DNA of 64,000 nucleotides from Dipteronia dyeriana. Taxonomy: Eukaryota; Streptophyta; Magnoliopsida; Sapindales; Sapindaceae. The position numbers and the translations under genes were made by a program. Location: assembly GCA_032871835.1 (NCBI GenBank), contig CM065301.1, forward strand, positions 11,726,413 to 11,790,412. Direction: 5' to 3'. Below, piece by piece: positions 25,238 through 38,065 of this stretch (position 1 is its first letter; each line of letters starts with the position of its first letter). Below the pieces are notes generated by a model that ran no database searches, had not been told where the DNA came from, and saw only the letters and a list, made by a program, of their open reading frames with translations.

Positions 25238-25945
25238 CTTCATGCTACTTCATTTAACATTCTGTTTAACTTAGATGGATTCAAATGATTGATTAGATTA
25301 GAGTTGGGTTCATTGAGATACCCCTAGTAACGACACAAGTCATCTGGTGTCCTCAGACAGGCCATTGTGTTTGTGTGTGTCCAATGGTCCCTACACTTTC
25401 CATTTATTACTTGGTCCGCAACAAACAAAAAAACCAACAGAAAATCTGAATACAATTCACTAATCTAAAACCCAGAACTTTCAGCGAGATTTTAGGCAAT
25501 CAGGTACTTGAATTTGCAGGATGTCAAGGAAGTGATTGGTGCATCTACTGGAGAATGAAAACATTGATTGCTTGGCTCATTGCACATTGTTTTCTTGGAT
25601 CTATATATGTAGGGAGCATAAAATCAAGAATCATCATCAAGTTCAAGACTCAAGACTCAAGTAGTACTGTAGTAGTAATAACAACTTGTTTTGCATTTAC
25701 ACTTTGGTAGCTTCAAAGTTTGTTAAGATGCTGAATACAGTACGTAGTTGGATGGGTGTTGGGTTAACCAGATTATTGCTGCTGTCATTTATTGTTTTTT
25801 TCCTTCTATAAATTTCATTAAATTTGTCTAGCTGTTTATATCTTGACAAGCTTCTTCAAGTATCTTTTTTTTAATACTAATTTGAGATCCGAAATTGCAG
25901 ACCGATGTTATTGTTGTGTAGCTCATATTTACATAAATTTTACCT

Positions 25946-26190
25946 AGAGTACATTATCGTCTTAGTGGTCGGAGACTTCAAAGTGAAGCTCAACCATCGT
26001 GTTCAAATCCTGATGTTGTAATTATATGTTTACATTTATTCATTAAATCGTAAAATATGGAAGATTCATTCATCGAGTGAGAGTTGCATTTCGGACCGTA
26101 CTTATAGAGTTGTAGAGTTAAAATCTCGTCAGGTTCTAACTTAGTCCGACCAAGACTGGTGTCAACTTTCAATATATATATATATTTACT
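25946..26190 (+). mobile_element. SINE-like element
   Basis: Box A-like CGTCTTAGTGGTCGG at 25958 and box B-like GTGTTCAAATCC at 25999. The 3' part (GAGAGTTGCAT ... TCGTCAGGTTCTAAC) recurs in the copy at 37866-38065. It ends in a TA-rich tail. Confidence 0.55.
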
Positions 26191-29100
26191 TAATTTTTTT
26201 TGCAAATTTTGGTGAGATATTCATGATAAACTGAGCGCTCTTATAATCATGGTTGCTGTACATAGAAGAATAATAATGATGCAAAAGGTGTTGGGTAACC
26301 AAACCCAAAAATGCTTGGTGGTAGGGTATACAATTCTTTCTTGAGTTTGTGTTTTCAAGAATTAACTTTTAGTGCTGGGTTGGGTCTTTTCTTGCACGTT
26401 ATTGCTGTTTGTAGTTGAGATTTGAACTTCAAATCTTTTGTGCTGTTAAATGATTCATTATAAATGCAATTATGTAAATAGGAAAATAAATAAATTATGC
26501 TCTAATTCTTGTCAACAATCATCCGAGTTTCATACTTGTAGAAGCAAAATATCTTTATTATTAATTTTAAGCAAAATTGCACATGATAACTGTAATAGTG
26601 AAGTCCACATAGTAGATTCAGTTCGTTTTAGCTTTACACACACGTAATTAAATCTTAAAGATTTGCTTTGAATCATGAGATTCACGCAATGTCCCTCACC
26701 AATGGTGCAAAACGTTTAATGTAGGGAGACCAAGGTTTATATGTATGTCTTGGACCTTATCCGTTTGAGATATGATCACTTAACGTGTTTTTACTAATCA
26801 AAAATTCTAATGAAGAAAATAAAATTTAGCATAATACCTAATTTATGATTCATGAAGTAAATATCAATTTCGATAAAAATATCAAAGGTCCAAATTTCTA
26901 GAAATATCAGAAACATCACCGATATCTTTCAATTAATATTGATAATATATTTTATATCGGTTCACTCAAGATATGGATAATATCGAAGATATTTTGATTA
27001 AAGTATCCATATTTGAACCATTATTTGTGATTATATTATTTACTAAAATAGTTGGAAATCAAATTACGTCAATAACACACAATTGTATTTATTTTTTTTT
27101 CTTAATTTTTCCGTGAAATTTTATCCCTTGTCATTTTTATTTTTTAAAAAGCGACCTTAGGTCTAACACTCTAACTTGATCGGATTGAATTGTTATCGGT
27201 TCATTTAAAATCGTATGATACTTGAATTAATTAGTTATACCGATTATTATGATGTGTCAAAATTAAAAATATTTTAATAATTTGTATGTTATTATTGTAC
27301 ATACAACACAACAAGCTTTGTAATTTTAAAATGATTTAAAATAAAATATTTCTTATCTTTCTTAAACGGTAACCTAATAATTTTTTGGTTCTTTTTATCA
27401 TCTATTGCCAAACCCAAAAAGTCAAGTCGTCTTAAGTTTTCACTTCAGGACCACATATGATATATATCCTCACTGAATTCAAAGACCATAATTTCTCGGT
27501 TGCCTTCCTTTTAGGGTATGTATCACGACAGGTTAAAACTTGGGTGCAGTAATTTACCAGGTGTCGTCCATCTAGATATTACCATATAAACACTGTCTCA
27601 TTCTGATGTTACTATATCAGTATTGTCACTGTTGATATAGTAGCATCAGGTGGGTGATGTATAGTGTATCAAATGCATTCAATAATTTCTTTTTAAGACA
27701 TTTAATTCTGATCGAAATGAATATTCATCGATAAAAATATTTAAAATAGCTTTACGATTTGAACCTGTAATTTGTTACATTGATAAATCACCTTTTAGAA
27801 TCTAATCAAATTGGACTGTATGTATTAAGAACAATGTTAACCTCTCAATTGAGTATGTTTTGTCTTGATTTATATAATATTTTTAATCGAATTAGAGTTC
27901 ACTTTTACTCACTCCATCCTAAAAATATGATATGTATTTATGAAAGGATAAATTTATTCAAACCGTATTATCTTTTTAAACAATTTTATCTCTCTATAAA
28001 CACATATTATGTTTTTGGTAGGAGGTAAAGCTTACCCCTTTTGAAGGGGCAAGCAAAAAAATGGACTCATTCAACCTTTACAACAAAATGACACTTTTGC
28101 AATTGATTTTCAACAAGCTTGTGATGAGTTGACAATGGTAATCAATAGTCACCATATAACTTACAATCAATAATTATCTGTTTGTTACATCTCCAATCTC
28201 CGACACCATCACAAGTCTAATCTACTTGAATTTCCTCATTTGTGGAAGTTTACCAACTCTTATAAAGTTGGTTCTAGCTTGACAAAAATCACACCAAACA
28301 CCATAACAAATAAAATAAAAGTTAAGGATTTTGACTTGCAAAGAATGGTGCATTGTATTTAGGTCATTTTGTTCATTAATTAATCTCCATAATCCGTAAT
28401 CATTTTTTCATAGAATAAAGAAATATGCATACACGCGTAAAGGTATCGAAATATCAAATGATAATGATAATATAATGAAAGGGTTTAAAATGATGACTAT
28501 ATGATATAATTATTATGTCATTAATTTTCTAAATAATAATGTAAATGGTGTTCAATTTGTTCTAAAAAAATGCAAATGGTGTTCAACTTTGTTGCCACAT
28601 CTCATTTTTAGTCTGTTCTCTGTCATTTTGTTAGAAAGCATGATGAAATGAAATGTTTATACTATTTTTAGAAGTATTAGTTAGTTTAAAAAATATAATT
28701 TGATTACCATCTTATATAAAACTACAAGCAAAGGTTTTTAATTATTTTTTATTATGAATTTGTTTAACGATACTTTTCAAAATCAAATATAAAAGATATT
28801 CCAATTCGCATTCATTTTCCTTTTAAACATTTCTTTTGTCATTTATTTCAACAAAAAAAAAAAATTGTACAAAAAAACATAAATTAAACAAGCTTTTAGC
28901 CTCTTAACACTGAGTAGGACATTTTGGGTAATACTTCAAGAAAAAGAATGAACATTTTGGAGTCATAATTATTGAATTTATATAACTATTAGAAATCCAT
29001 GCACATCACCTCTTAGCACATACGTTAGTACATCCATTTTCATATTAGTGGTGAAGGATTTAAATCTCACTATACGTATTTTACAAATATTTATATAAAG

Positions 29101-29632
29101 TTTTATTTCCAATTTATAGAATTAGATATCATTGTTTGATCTTGACGGATCCCGATAACCTATAGTTTCACTTTCAAAATAAAAAATGAAAAAATTTAAA
29201 CAGTTATGCAATCAAAGCCCTCCACAAAATTGGGCCAAAAGAGAGGCCCATTTAATATCCAACACCTCCTGGACAATATTAGGCCATGTTTTTGGCAGGC
29301 CCTACTGTAATGTATTGAAGTACAGTATGTATTATATTCTGTCCCATGTTTGATGCTCTGTTGTACTATATTCCATTATTTTAGAATAAAAATTATTTTT
29401 TAAAAAATTAAAATTATTATTATTATAAAGTATTTTATTCAAAAAAGATAATATTCTGTATGTAAAAAAAAAATTAATTTTTTTTGTTAAATACAAATAT
29501 TTAACAATAATTCTAGATGAACATGTTAAATATTTTTTTTATTCTATAAAATTCAAATTAAAAAACTATTGCAATTTTTTCAAAGAATTTTAATAACGTG
29601 TTCCTGGTTGGTATGTTATTGTGTTTTTCTTT
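26191..29632. other. Gene-poor AT-rich spacer
   Basis: No supported gene. It includes a hairpin at 27603-27649 and a SINE-like patch near 29023-29170 (ATTAGTGGTGAAGG, then TTTAAATCTCAC) that is too decayed to bound. Confidence 0.5.
27603..27649. repeat. Inverted repeat, 17-bp arms
   Basis: CTGATGTTACTATATCA and TGATATAGTAGCATCAG pair with one mismatch around a 13-nt loop. A degenerate direct copy of the left arm lies just upstream, near 27570. Confidence 0.75.
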
Positions 29633-29874
29633 TGGCAAATTACATACACTGTCCTGATTATATGTATAATGACATAGAAACTGAAAAACTATGATAATAA
29701 AACTCACCTTTTAATCGATTGGCTAATAGTTGACTACCGTTAACCACTAATTATTAAAAGGAAATTTGGCCTTTTTGGTGAGTGTTATTAAATAAAGAAA
29801 GAAAAAGATTAGATTATCTGATCAAATCCCAACAAGTTCAGAAAAATAAATCAATTAAATAATTACATTAAAAA

Positions 29875-30900
29875 GGGTTAATTATAAAAATAACCCTGAT
29901 GTTTTACAATAACACATAAATATTCTATTTTTATGTTTATTATAAAGACATGACCAGTTTGACTGCTGTTTACCGTTATTGACCATTATTACCCTATACA
30001 ATGACCAGACTGCCCTCATTTAATAATTTATCCATTATTATAATAATATCCTTAAATAAATTTAAAAACAATAAAAATCAAATAAATAAATTTAAAACAA
30101 TAAAAATCAAATAAATAAATTTAAAACAATAAAAATCAAATAAATAAATTACTCAAAAAGTAACAATAAAAAAACTGAAAGAGTATTCTCAAAATTCCCT
30201 TAAAATAGAGTATTCTTAAATAAAAACCTTAAAGAGTAACAGTATTTATTAAATTTAAAAATAAATTAAAAAATAAAAACAAAATTGAAATAAAAATAGC
30301 AGAAATAAGAATAGAAATATGAAGAAAAAAAAATTCAAATGTATTATGGTTTGAGTTTTTGGAAGGAATTTAAAGATTTTCTTTCTTCGCATCAACTTTT
30401 AAGAAAAACGCACGTCCAAAGCAATAGAAAAAAAAATTTGATTTGATTCATCGCAATAACAACTTCATTAGTAAATATTTATTTCTTGTAAAACTTTGAG
30501 AAGGAAAAAAAGAAGAAGAGCATATTCTATAACCTCCAAATTCATCACACCCAAATTCATTACACTACTGTTTTCTCAGACATCAAAACCCACAACAATT
30601 ATCAAGGCTCCATAATTGTAACCACCAACGAGTCACCGACGCTGTACTCACGGCGTCCGCTCTCGTCACCACTGCCACACTCACCATCTCCGGCTGCTAC
30701 ATCTCCTCCAGATGGATTTATTATTTTGTAATAAAAATATATTTTTGCTGTACTTATTACCCTTTCATTATTAATTATACTATTAATCTAATATGATCAA
30801 ACCAGTCAACGATCAGTCAAGGGTATAATTCTATAACAAATGTAAAAGTAGAATATTTGTGTATTATTGCAAAACGTCAAGTAAGTTATTGCAATTAACC
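29875..30900. mobile_element. Long-TIR DNA element, MULE-like, non-autonomous
   Basis: The left end (GGGTTAATTATAAAAATAAC, then CCTGATGTTTTACAATAACAC) and the inverted right end (GGTTAATTGCAATAACTTAC, then TTGACGTTTTGCAATAATACAC) pair imperfectly over roughly 80 bp. An imperfect 9-bp duplication, ACATTAAAA/TAATTAAAA, flanks it. Inside are a 29-bp triplicate repeat and a GC-rich gene-like patch at about 30575-30716. No transposase is present. Confidence 0.6.
30054..30149. repeat. 29-bp AT-rich tandem repeat, about 3 copies
   Basis: The unit AATAAATTTAAAACAATAAA plus AATCAAATA is repeated three times with a single extra A in the first copy. Confidence 0.85.
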
Positions 30901-30937
30901 TAATTAAAAATCAACATAAACATCATCTCCTCCCACT

Positions 30938-30981
30938 AGAAAAGGTGATCTCTATCTCCATCGTCGGAGATCACCTTTTCT
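30938..30981. repeat. Perfect inverted repeat, 15-bp arms
   Basis: AGAAAAGGTGATCTC and GAGATCACCTTTTCT are exact reverse complements around a 14-nt loop. Confidence 0.9.
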
Positions 30982-31050
30982 GGTCGAAAAAGACCATCAG
31001 TTTCCTTCAGTCAGAGGAGATGCATCCTACCAATCTCCTATACTAGAGGA

Positions 31051-31070
31051 TCTCCTCCGATCGGAGGAGA
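31051..31070. repeat. Perfect 20-bp palindrome
   Basis: TCTCCTCCGATCGGAGGAGA reads identically on both strands. Confidence 0.95.
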
Positions 31071-31650
31071 CAACTACCAAGAGAATATACGTGTTTTGTG
31101 GAAGTAGATCCGGGAAGAAAACCAACTACTAAGAAGCATCCATTGAGTCATGGTTTAATTTGTCTGCTGTTATTTTGGTTGATGAATTTTGATTTTTTAT
31201 TATTATTTAATTCTTTCAAATAAAGAATTTGTTAAAATCTTTGAAAGCTAGAATGCTTTTCTTTCTCTCTTATTGAAACCCAAAATTTTGTTTGTTCAAA
31301 ATTAAACCAGGATTTTTCAACAAATAGTCATTTTTTTTGGTAAATCTATTTCGATATCAATTTCTCATTCATTATGAAGGGAAGTTATCACTTGAGTCTT
31401 TTTTCTTTATTATTTTTATGATTTTTAATTAATCAATTATTACTCTCCAAAGGAAAATTTGACATTAAACCTCTTATGAGATTGATTGTCGATGATCAAC
31501 CTTTAGTCAACGAATTAAAAGATAACAAGTGTTATTATGATTTTTTTAATCGGTTTGTATATAATCAAGGTAAGTTTGTATGATTTATCTTTTTTTTTTC
31601 ACACTTCATTTGATATTATATATAAAATTGAGAACGTTTTACATATTTTT

Positions 31651-32889
31651 GGGGTAATTGCACAATCATCCCTGATGTTTTTCATAATTACATGGATATG
31701 GCATTTCAGGACGTAAAGACGGAAAACCTATCCACGTTTGATAAAATGTTGCATTAATATCCCCTACCGTTAGTTAGGATCCGTTAACATCTAGTAGTCA
31801 ATGGTCAACTGTATAAAAAGTCTAAAATACCCTTATTTTAAATTTGAATATATAAAATAAATGTTGGAGACTATCGGAACCAAAAATTTGAAATATGGAA
31901 AAAGAAATTCCATTAATCTTCATCTTCATCCATCTAGTGAAACCTGGAAAAGCAAATTCACATCTCTTCGATTCATCCAAATTCTTAACAAACTTCATTC
32001 CACAAATTCCATCAACAACAAAACAACAAAATTCCAACAACACAAACATCGAATATTTCCAATAAAATCTTTGAAGTTATTATTTCCAATTAAATCTGTA
32101 CTACTGCTCTATTAGAACCAGGCAACCAGCATAAGAAATTCGGTCATCACTCTCAGATTACAGAAACAGTCTCCATGTTCATTTCTCACATATTAACACC
32201 TTTACAAATCACTCATCATTTCTTCAGTAAATAAATAAACTTTTGCTGATTGGTTTCAATAGAGTTTCATTTTGAAACTTCAAAAAAAAAAAAAAAAAAA
32301 TTGAAATTGCGACCATTCATCTACACTATTAACCACACTTAATCAACCACCAAACAAATATCACTCAGTCCAAAATCATATCTTTGTTCACTAGGAACAC
32401 TTATTGATAATAATCTTTTTTTTTTAAAAGGTCAATCCCAGATTATTACTCATATCATCCCTAATTAAAAATATTAAAAAAAGTCAATCTTAATTTAACC
32501 AAACACATGATATGAATCAATTAAATGCTCCAAACCAACAAAATCACATCGTAATAAGAAAATAAAGAGAAAACTCATCGTCTACACTCGCTATCTCTTT
32601 GGTCAGAGATGGAGCGGCGGCTTTCCATCTTTGATTTGATGGAGATGGAGTTTTTATTTATTTTTCTTTTTTACAATTTAAAATTTAAAATTTAAAATAT
32701 TTTTTGCTTTCTATTTGGTAAAAAAAAACTACATTACCCCTAGCCATCAGGAGTTAAAGGTAAAAAGTTAACTGCAGGAGATTTCCATGTAATATTTATT
32801 AAACACCGGGTAGGTTTTTTGTCTATATGCCTAAAGGTGCCATATCCATGTAATTATAGAAAACATTATGGGATGATTATGTAATTATA
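31651..32889. mobile_element. Second long-TIR DNA element, MULE-like
   Basis: The left end (GGGGTAATTGCACAATCATC, CCTGATG, ATAATTACATGGATATGGCA) and the inverted right end at about 32838-32889 match well over some 50 bp. The ends resemble those of the element at 29875-30900. Flanking ATATTTTT-type sequence could be a 9-bp duplication. The interior is AT-rich with no transposase; an 84-codon ORF at 31861 has no recognisable domain. Confidence 0.6.
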
Positions 32890-33984
32890 TTTTTTAAAAT
32901 ATTACAATAATTTAGAGTTTTATAGGAATGTAAAAAGACTTAAACACACATGGATCATGATCCTTTTCTAGGTCCTTGTTTAACATTTTTCAAATGTAAT
33001 TAAAACACATGGTTGTATGAGAGAGAAAAAAGTGATCAAATTATGACTATATATTTTTTATTTTATTTAATTATCATTAAATTAAAAAGAAAAAAGAAAA
33101 AAAAAGAATGAGAGGATACACAAGCTTACGGTAGACCAGACCAATCTCATAGTATCTAAAAAGTTATATAAAAAAGTAAAATGAAAAAGAAAAATAAAGT
33201 TGGTGGAACCGTGGGACAACCTATGACAACTTGTCCCAATTTTTTTGTTTTTAATTTCTACATGGTCCAACGCTTGTATCTTACGTTGAGTTGTGCATGT
33301 AAATCAAGTCCGGCTGTGACAGGTATTATGCATGGCCGGGACTGAATAGTACTACATGAACCAGATTATATGGTACACCCGATTAAATAATCCACTCTTA
33401 AAAAAAAAAATTACCAAACAGTTCTAAATTAATACTGTCCGGTCTATTTTTCATGTCCAATACAGTGTAAAAAACAATCCCTTATTTCCTGTTGAAGTCA
33501 ACATGACATGAAAGTATGAAACTGACCGGTTGTCTATCTAGGTTTTGTAATATTGGTTGTAATTACCTTTGATATTTTGAATCTTTTTTTTTTAGTATTA
33601 CAACTTTTACGATATTTGTATTGTAATATTCATAAAAAAAAAAAAAAGGTGTCAAACTGTCCTCAAATAGTTAGTTCAAATTATTATGAATTTGGACTCA
33701 ATTTAGTTTCTATAAGGTTTAAGGTCTAAAATAAAAGTGTTGGTGAAATTATAATTGTGACAAGAGAAGTAATGATCTGGGTTAGACCCAAATCGATTAG
33801 TATTTGGACTTCTCCTTATTTTAAATGCTAAGACCTAAACCTGCTTAAGTTGCTAGTTGACCTAAACTTAATTTATGGTAACTCAATAGGTAAGTTTATA
33901 ATGTCCTATGCATTCGATGAGTTGAAAGGGGGAAAATAAATAATAATAAAGAAATGGAACAAACAAACGAATGGAGAGAGATAG
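32890..33984. other. AT-rich spacer
   Basis: No gene seen. Contains poly-A/T runs and scattered low-complexity sequence. Confidence 0.5.
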
Positions 33985-36181
33985 ATTTGTGTTGGGATTT
34001 TTGAGCCACTGTCCAGTTTTATTTTGGTGACAATTCGAAAGTCAATTTGTGGTCCGATTGAGCTCGAATTTTGTCACCATGTTCTACTCCGATAGTTCTT
34101 GATTTTGCGGTGGAGATGTAAATTGAAGTTCTCTATGAAGAGATCTAAGGCTCCGAATAGAGCTGGGCAGAAACATAAGACGAACAATAGTTTGAAGATA
34201 TTGGTGATAAGTAAGTTGTTCTATCCTTCCCATATCAATGATTTCTTAGATATGTTAGACTGATTTTTATGAATCATTTATGATAATAGACATGTATAGG
34301 ATTGATTTATATTCATTCCATAGTTCATGGTCTAGATCATGATTTTTTATAGAATTTTCGAATTGGCATAGAGGTTACTGAAATCCTCTGTTTTACTAGA
34401 CCAACCACATTTCGTAAATATGTTTTGGGTTGGTTATGAATGTCGGAAAATTATGAAAATTTACACAGATGTAGGCATATGAGTATATTATCACTCTGAA
34501 AAATTTCGTGATCTTTAGATGTGTAGAAATAGTTTTATAATTCATGGACTAGACATAGGTTGGATTTCCTTTTCTGCTGGACAGTTTCGGGAACCATGAA
34601 ATATTGGTATTGTTGTATGATCTAATGACTCCTTATTGATCTGAAAATTTTACTGTAGATTACCCTATATGTCTAGATTACATCTGAAAATTTTCATAAT
34701 TTATACATGAGTATAAATATTTATATAAATTTTGGAGTGGACTGTGGTTGACTAGGGTCTCTACTGGATAGATTTGGGATAAACCAGAATATAATTAATT
34801 TTTGGACATGCTATGGATCCTAGATTTAATCGAAACTTTTGTGGTAGTATTTCCAATAGGTCTAGACCATCCATGTCCAATTTCGTAATATTTGGAGGAG
34901 TATAAAATTTATTAAAAATCGGAGATCAGAGGATGGTCAGTTGTATTAGCTGGAAACTAGATTTCTAAGTATAGTTATATATATGTGATGCTTATGTTGA
35001 TTTACCTAAAACCGGTGATAAGGTTATGACAGTAAATCAATTTGTAAATTGGTAGGTTTGAGTGATGCTTGAGCTTCTAGAACTAGAGCCGATTCGTTCG
35101 TATTCAAGGTAAGTAAACTCATCCATATGTATTATGTTTTTTCCAAAATGTTTATAATATGTAATAAGCTCTTTCATGTTTTCAAATGTTTATATGACAT
35201 ATTTACGTTTCAAATTATCGAACTACTGTTTCTAATCTCTCTACCATTTTATACTTTATCGTATTTTGTTAAGGGTTTCACCGATTTTAAATAAGGTTGC
35301 TTTTATAAGTATTTGATATTAATGACTTTGAACTAATTTCCTTACTTACATATTTTGAATACAATTTGACTATTGTTATTTATATTGAAATGATTCTATT
35401 GAGAATTCTATTGTTATCTATACCGAGTGCCGACATGCTATTGATTTCAAATATAAATAAATTTGTAAAACTGTTTTGGCTCATTGTTCCGTAGTTACCG
35501 TTATTGTTATTGGCCTAGCCGAGATATTGTGTGCACACATACTGTTGCCGCGTTACTCGGGTAATTGTGACATACTGTTATTGTCGCGTCACACGGGTAA
35601 TTGTGATATACTGTTATTGCCGTGTCACACGGGTACTTGTGACACTACGATACATGAACTTACCACTTTCCAAAATAGCTTAATGCATACTGTCTATACT
35701 GTAAAATAATTTACTCACCGTTTTATAAAGTGAATGATATGTACCGTTTACTCCTGTAAAATTATAGTGTTTCACTATTTTAAGTTAGGATTAATAGATA
35801 ATCATTTGATTTAATATCGTATATCCTCTTTAATGAAATGTTTTATGATTTAAGAATGTGAATGAAGATATTTTAAATTATTGCTTTAACCGTTTTATTG
35901 ATATTGAGTACGTATATTGTATTAAAATGTTAATTCACGTTTTATAATATGTTTTATTGTTTAAATTATCTGGAATGCTTATTATCAAGATTTTAAAGGT
36001 GAAGGTTTTAAAGTTAGAATATAGAGATTTTGGTGAAATGAATGGTATCACGATATACATGTTGTATTTTGTGGATACATTATTGATGATATAAATTGTG
36101 GCTAGTGTAAATTAAGGTTTTTGTAAGGTCCGGAACAAGCAGCATCCCGGTCCGTTGAGTCTCGGATTTAGGGGTGTTACA
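33985..36181 (-). mobile_element. Probable LTR (solo or truncated) of a gypsy-type element
   Basis: The right end read on the minus strand begins TGTAACACCCCTAAATCCGA, a common start of plant chromovirus (Tekay/Del-like) LTRs. The left end is placed near 33985 by a change in composition, but I could not find a matching target duplication. The body has no ORF and contains a 33-36-bp tandem array. Confidence 0.4.
35538..35645. repeat. 33-36-bp tandem repeat, three copies
   Basis: Each unit has CATACTGTT, a CCGCGT/CGCGTC block, CACGGG (or CTCGGG) and TAATTGTGA/TACTTGTGA. Copies start near 35538, 35571 and 35607. Confidence 0.85.
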
Positions 36182-36622
36182 TGGAACAAGCACCATCATT
36201 ATCTTCACGGTTCGGGTCTCCCCTCAATCGATCATCCATCCGTCAATATTAGGGGAATCACTCCATCGAGGTTACTCCTCTCCACCGCGCCGGAGCATAC
36301 GTCTTATGTGAAGATCTGGAGCATCTCCTGCCTCGAGAGCTAACATCACGGACCCATCGTGAGCCACCTGGGGCCCACCATCTCCTGGCTTGATTCGGCT
36401 ACGTCTCGGCCAAGTCTGGGGGGCACGGCTTTGATACCACTTGTTACAAGTACGGAACCCACATTCTCCACATTGGGTATGATATTGTCTGCTTTGGACC
36501 AAACCGTAAGGATTTACTCTTGGGTCTCTACCCAAAAGGCCTCATACCAATGGAGATTATTTCCATACTTATATACCCAAAATCATCCCTATGTCTTGCC
36601 AATATGGGACTTTGGTTGCACA
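36182..36622 (-). mobile_element. Truncated TRIM/LTR element: one LTR plus internal stub
   Basis: The short LTR at 36442-36622 (minus strand TGTGCAACCAAAGTCCCATA ... CTTGTAACA) is preceded on the plus strand by GCTTTGATACCA (36428-36439), the complement of a tRNA-Met-type primer site TGGTATCAAAGC. Only the 5' LTR and about 250 bp of GC-rich internal sequence remain. No second LTR is found. Confidence 0.6.
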
Positions 36623-37865
36623 CCCAAAATATTCGGCCTTAAAATATCTCAGATTCGAGTAGACGGCCTTCCTTTTAATCTATTTGGTTCCCCTGTGAAC
36701 TAATGACAACAAAACAGAAGACAAATTTTGAACCAAACGTTACAATTCATTTTATTCGATCCAATTTTTTTTTAAAACCTCTCACTGCACCTAAGCAACA
36801 AAGCATCCAACGTACAATAAAAATATAAATTCATTTTCTGTCTAACTTTTTTTTAACCAAACAAACAAATAACAATACATAACAATAGATAAATTCCAAT
36901 ATAAAATCGTCTATTCTGCCAAACAAAAAATGATATTTTCACAATTCAATCAAAACCCACATCTTATATTATTTCCAACAACTATTAAAAAGGGTTTAAA
37001 TTGTAATAAAACCCCACCTTTTCCATTTTTAATTTCTCAAACCCCACTTCCCTCTTTCAAAACAGATTGAGCTCCTCAAAATTAAAAACAATAATTGACA
37101 ATTTTATTTAAGATTTTATCAACAATATTCATGAAATTTATAGCATTTACATGTTAAACAATGAGACGAATAATGAGACAAAAAACTCAGAAATGGATCC
37201 TTACCATGCGACATAGATTTGTTGTCTATGGATCTCCATTTCCATCAATTATAAATCCAAATGGAGACTCTCGTTGTAAGAAACAATATTTCTAAAATTT
37301 CTCCAACAATTTATTGGAGGGTAATGAGATTATCTCTAAACATAATCGGTGTTTGAGGTTAGATAAACTCTCTCTTTTTTTTTCTTCATAATTTTTATAT
37401 ATTTCTTAATATTTGAAAGATTCTATCACTTAATAATCATAAGACCACTACATATGAAAATTGAGTGGCTCCTCTGTTTGTGGATAGATTGAAAAATCAT
37501 ATTTTGTGGTCCCAATTGCTGAATAAGAATCCACAGTGATGCCCTTCAAAAATATTTTCCTTCACATCCTCATTTGACTGACTGATCGCAATTTCATCTT
37601 TTGGATGCTCTCAATTATTTGCCTCTGCCACATATACCTTCAACTTCTTATACATCTTTTTACATCCACTCTAAAATTAAATACACATGAGTATCCTTGT
37701 TATTAGTTGCAATTAATTGTTACATGTAAGATACTATTATCAAGTGAACAATTATGGGGTATATTTTCGTGGGATAATCCAGAAGATGAACATCTTTTAT
37801 GGGCAGTTTTGTCGTCAGAAGTCAGAATTCACGTTCAACTAGCTAGTGCTTCAACTATGGTTCTT
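36623..37865. other. AT-rich spacer
   Basis: No gene seen. AT-rich, with poly-T runs and no recognisable element. Confidence 0.5.
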
Positions 37866-38065
37866 TTACTTTGGTAGTTTGAGAATTCAAAATAAATTTC
37901 TACTATCAGGCTTCAAATTCTGATATTATAAATATAGTTTTATATTTATCTATTAAAACTCGGAGACATCTTCCTGCTGTGGGAGTTGCATATAATTGAA
38001 TGGTCTTTATAGAACCTAATTTCGTCAGGTCCTAACAGATCCTGTAATAATTTCAGGTTTCAAAA
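37866..38065 (+). mobile_element. SINE-like element with A-tail
   Basis: It shares its 3' half with the 25946 copy (GAGTTGCAT, TATAGA, TCGTCAGGTCCTAAC) and ends in a run of 13 A at about 38060-38072. The pol III boxes are weak. Confidence 0.5.

Noticed and set aside
36359..36535. Protein-coding gene at the GC-rich patch near 36.4 kb
   Set aside because: The patch is explained by the TRIM internal region, primer site and LTR.
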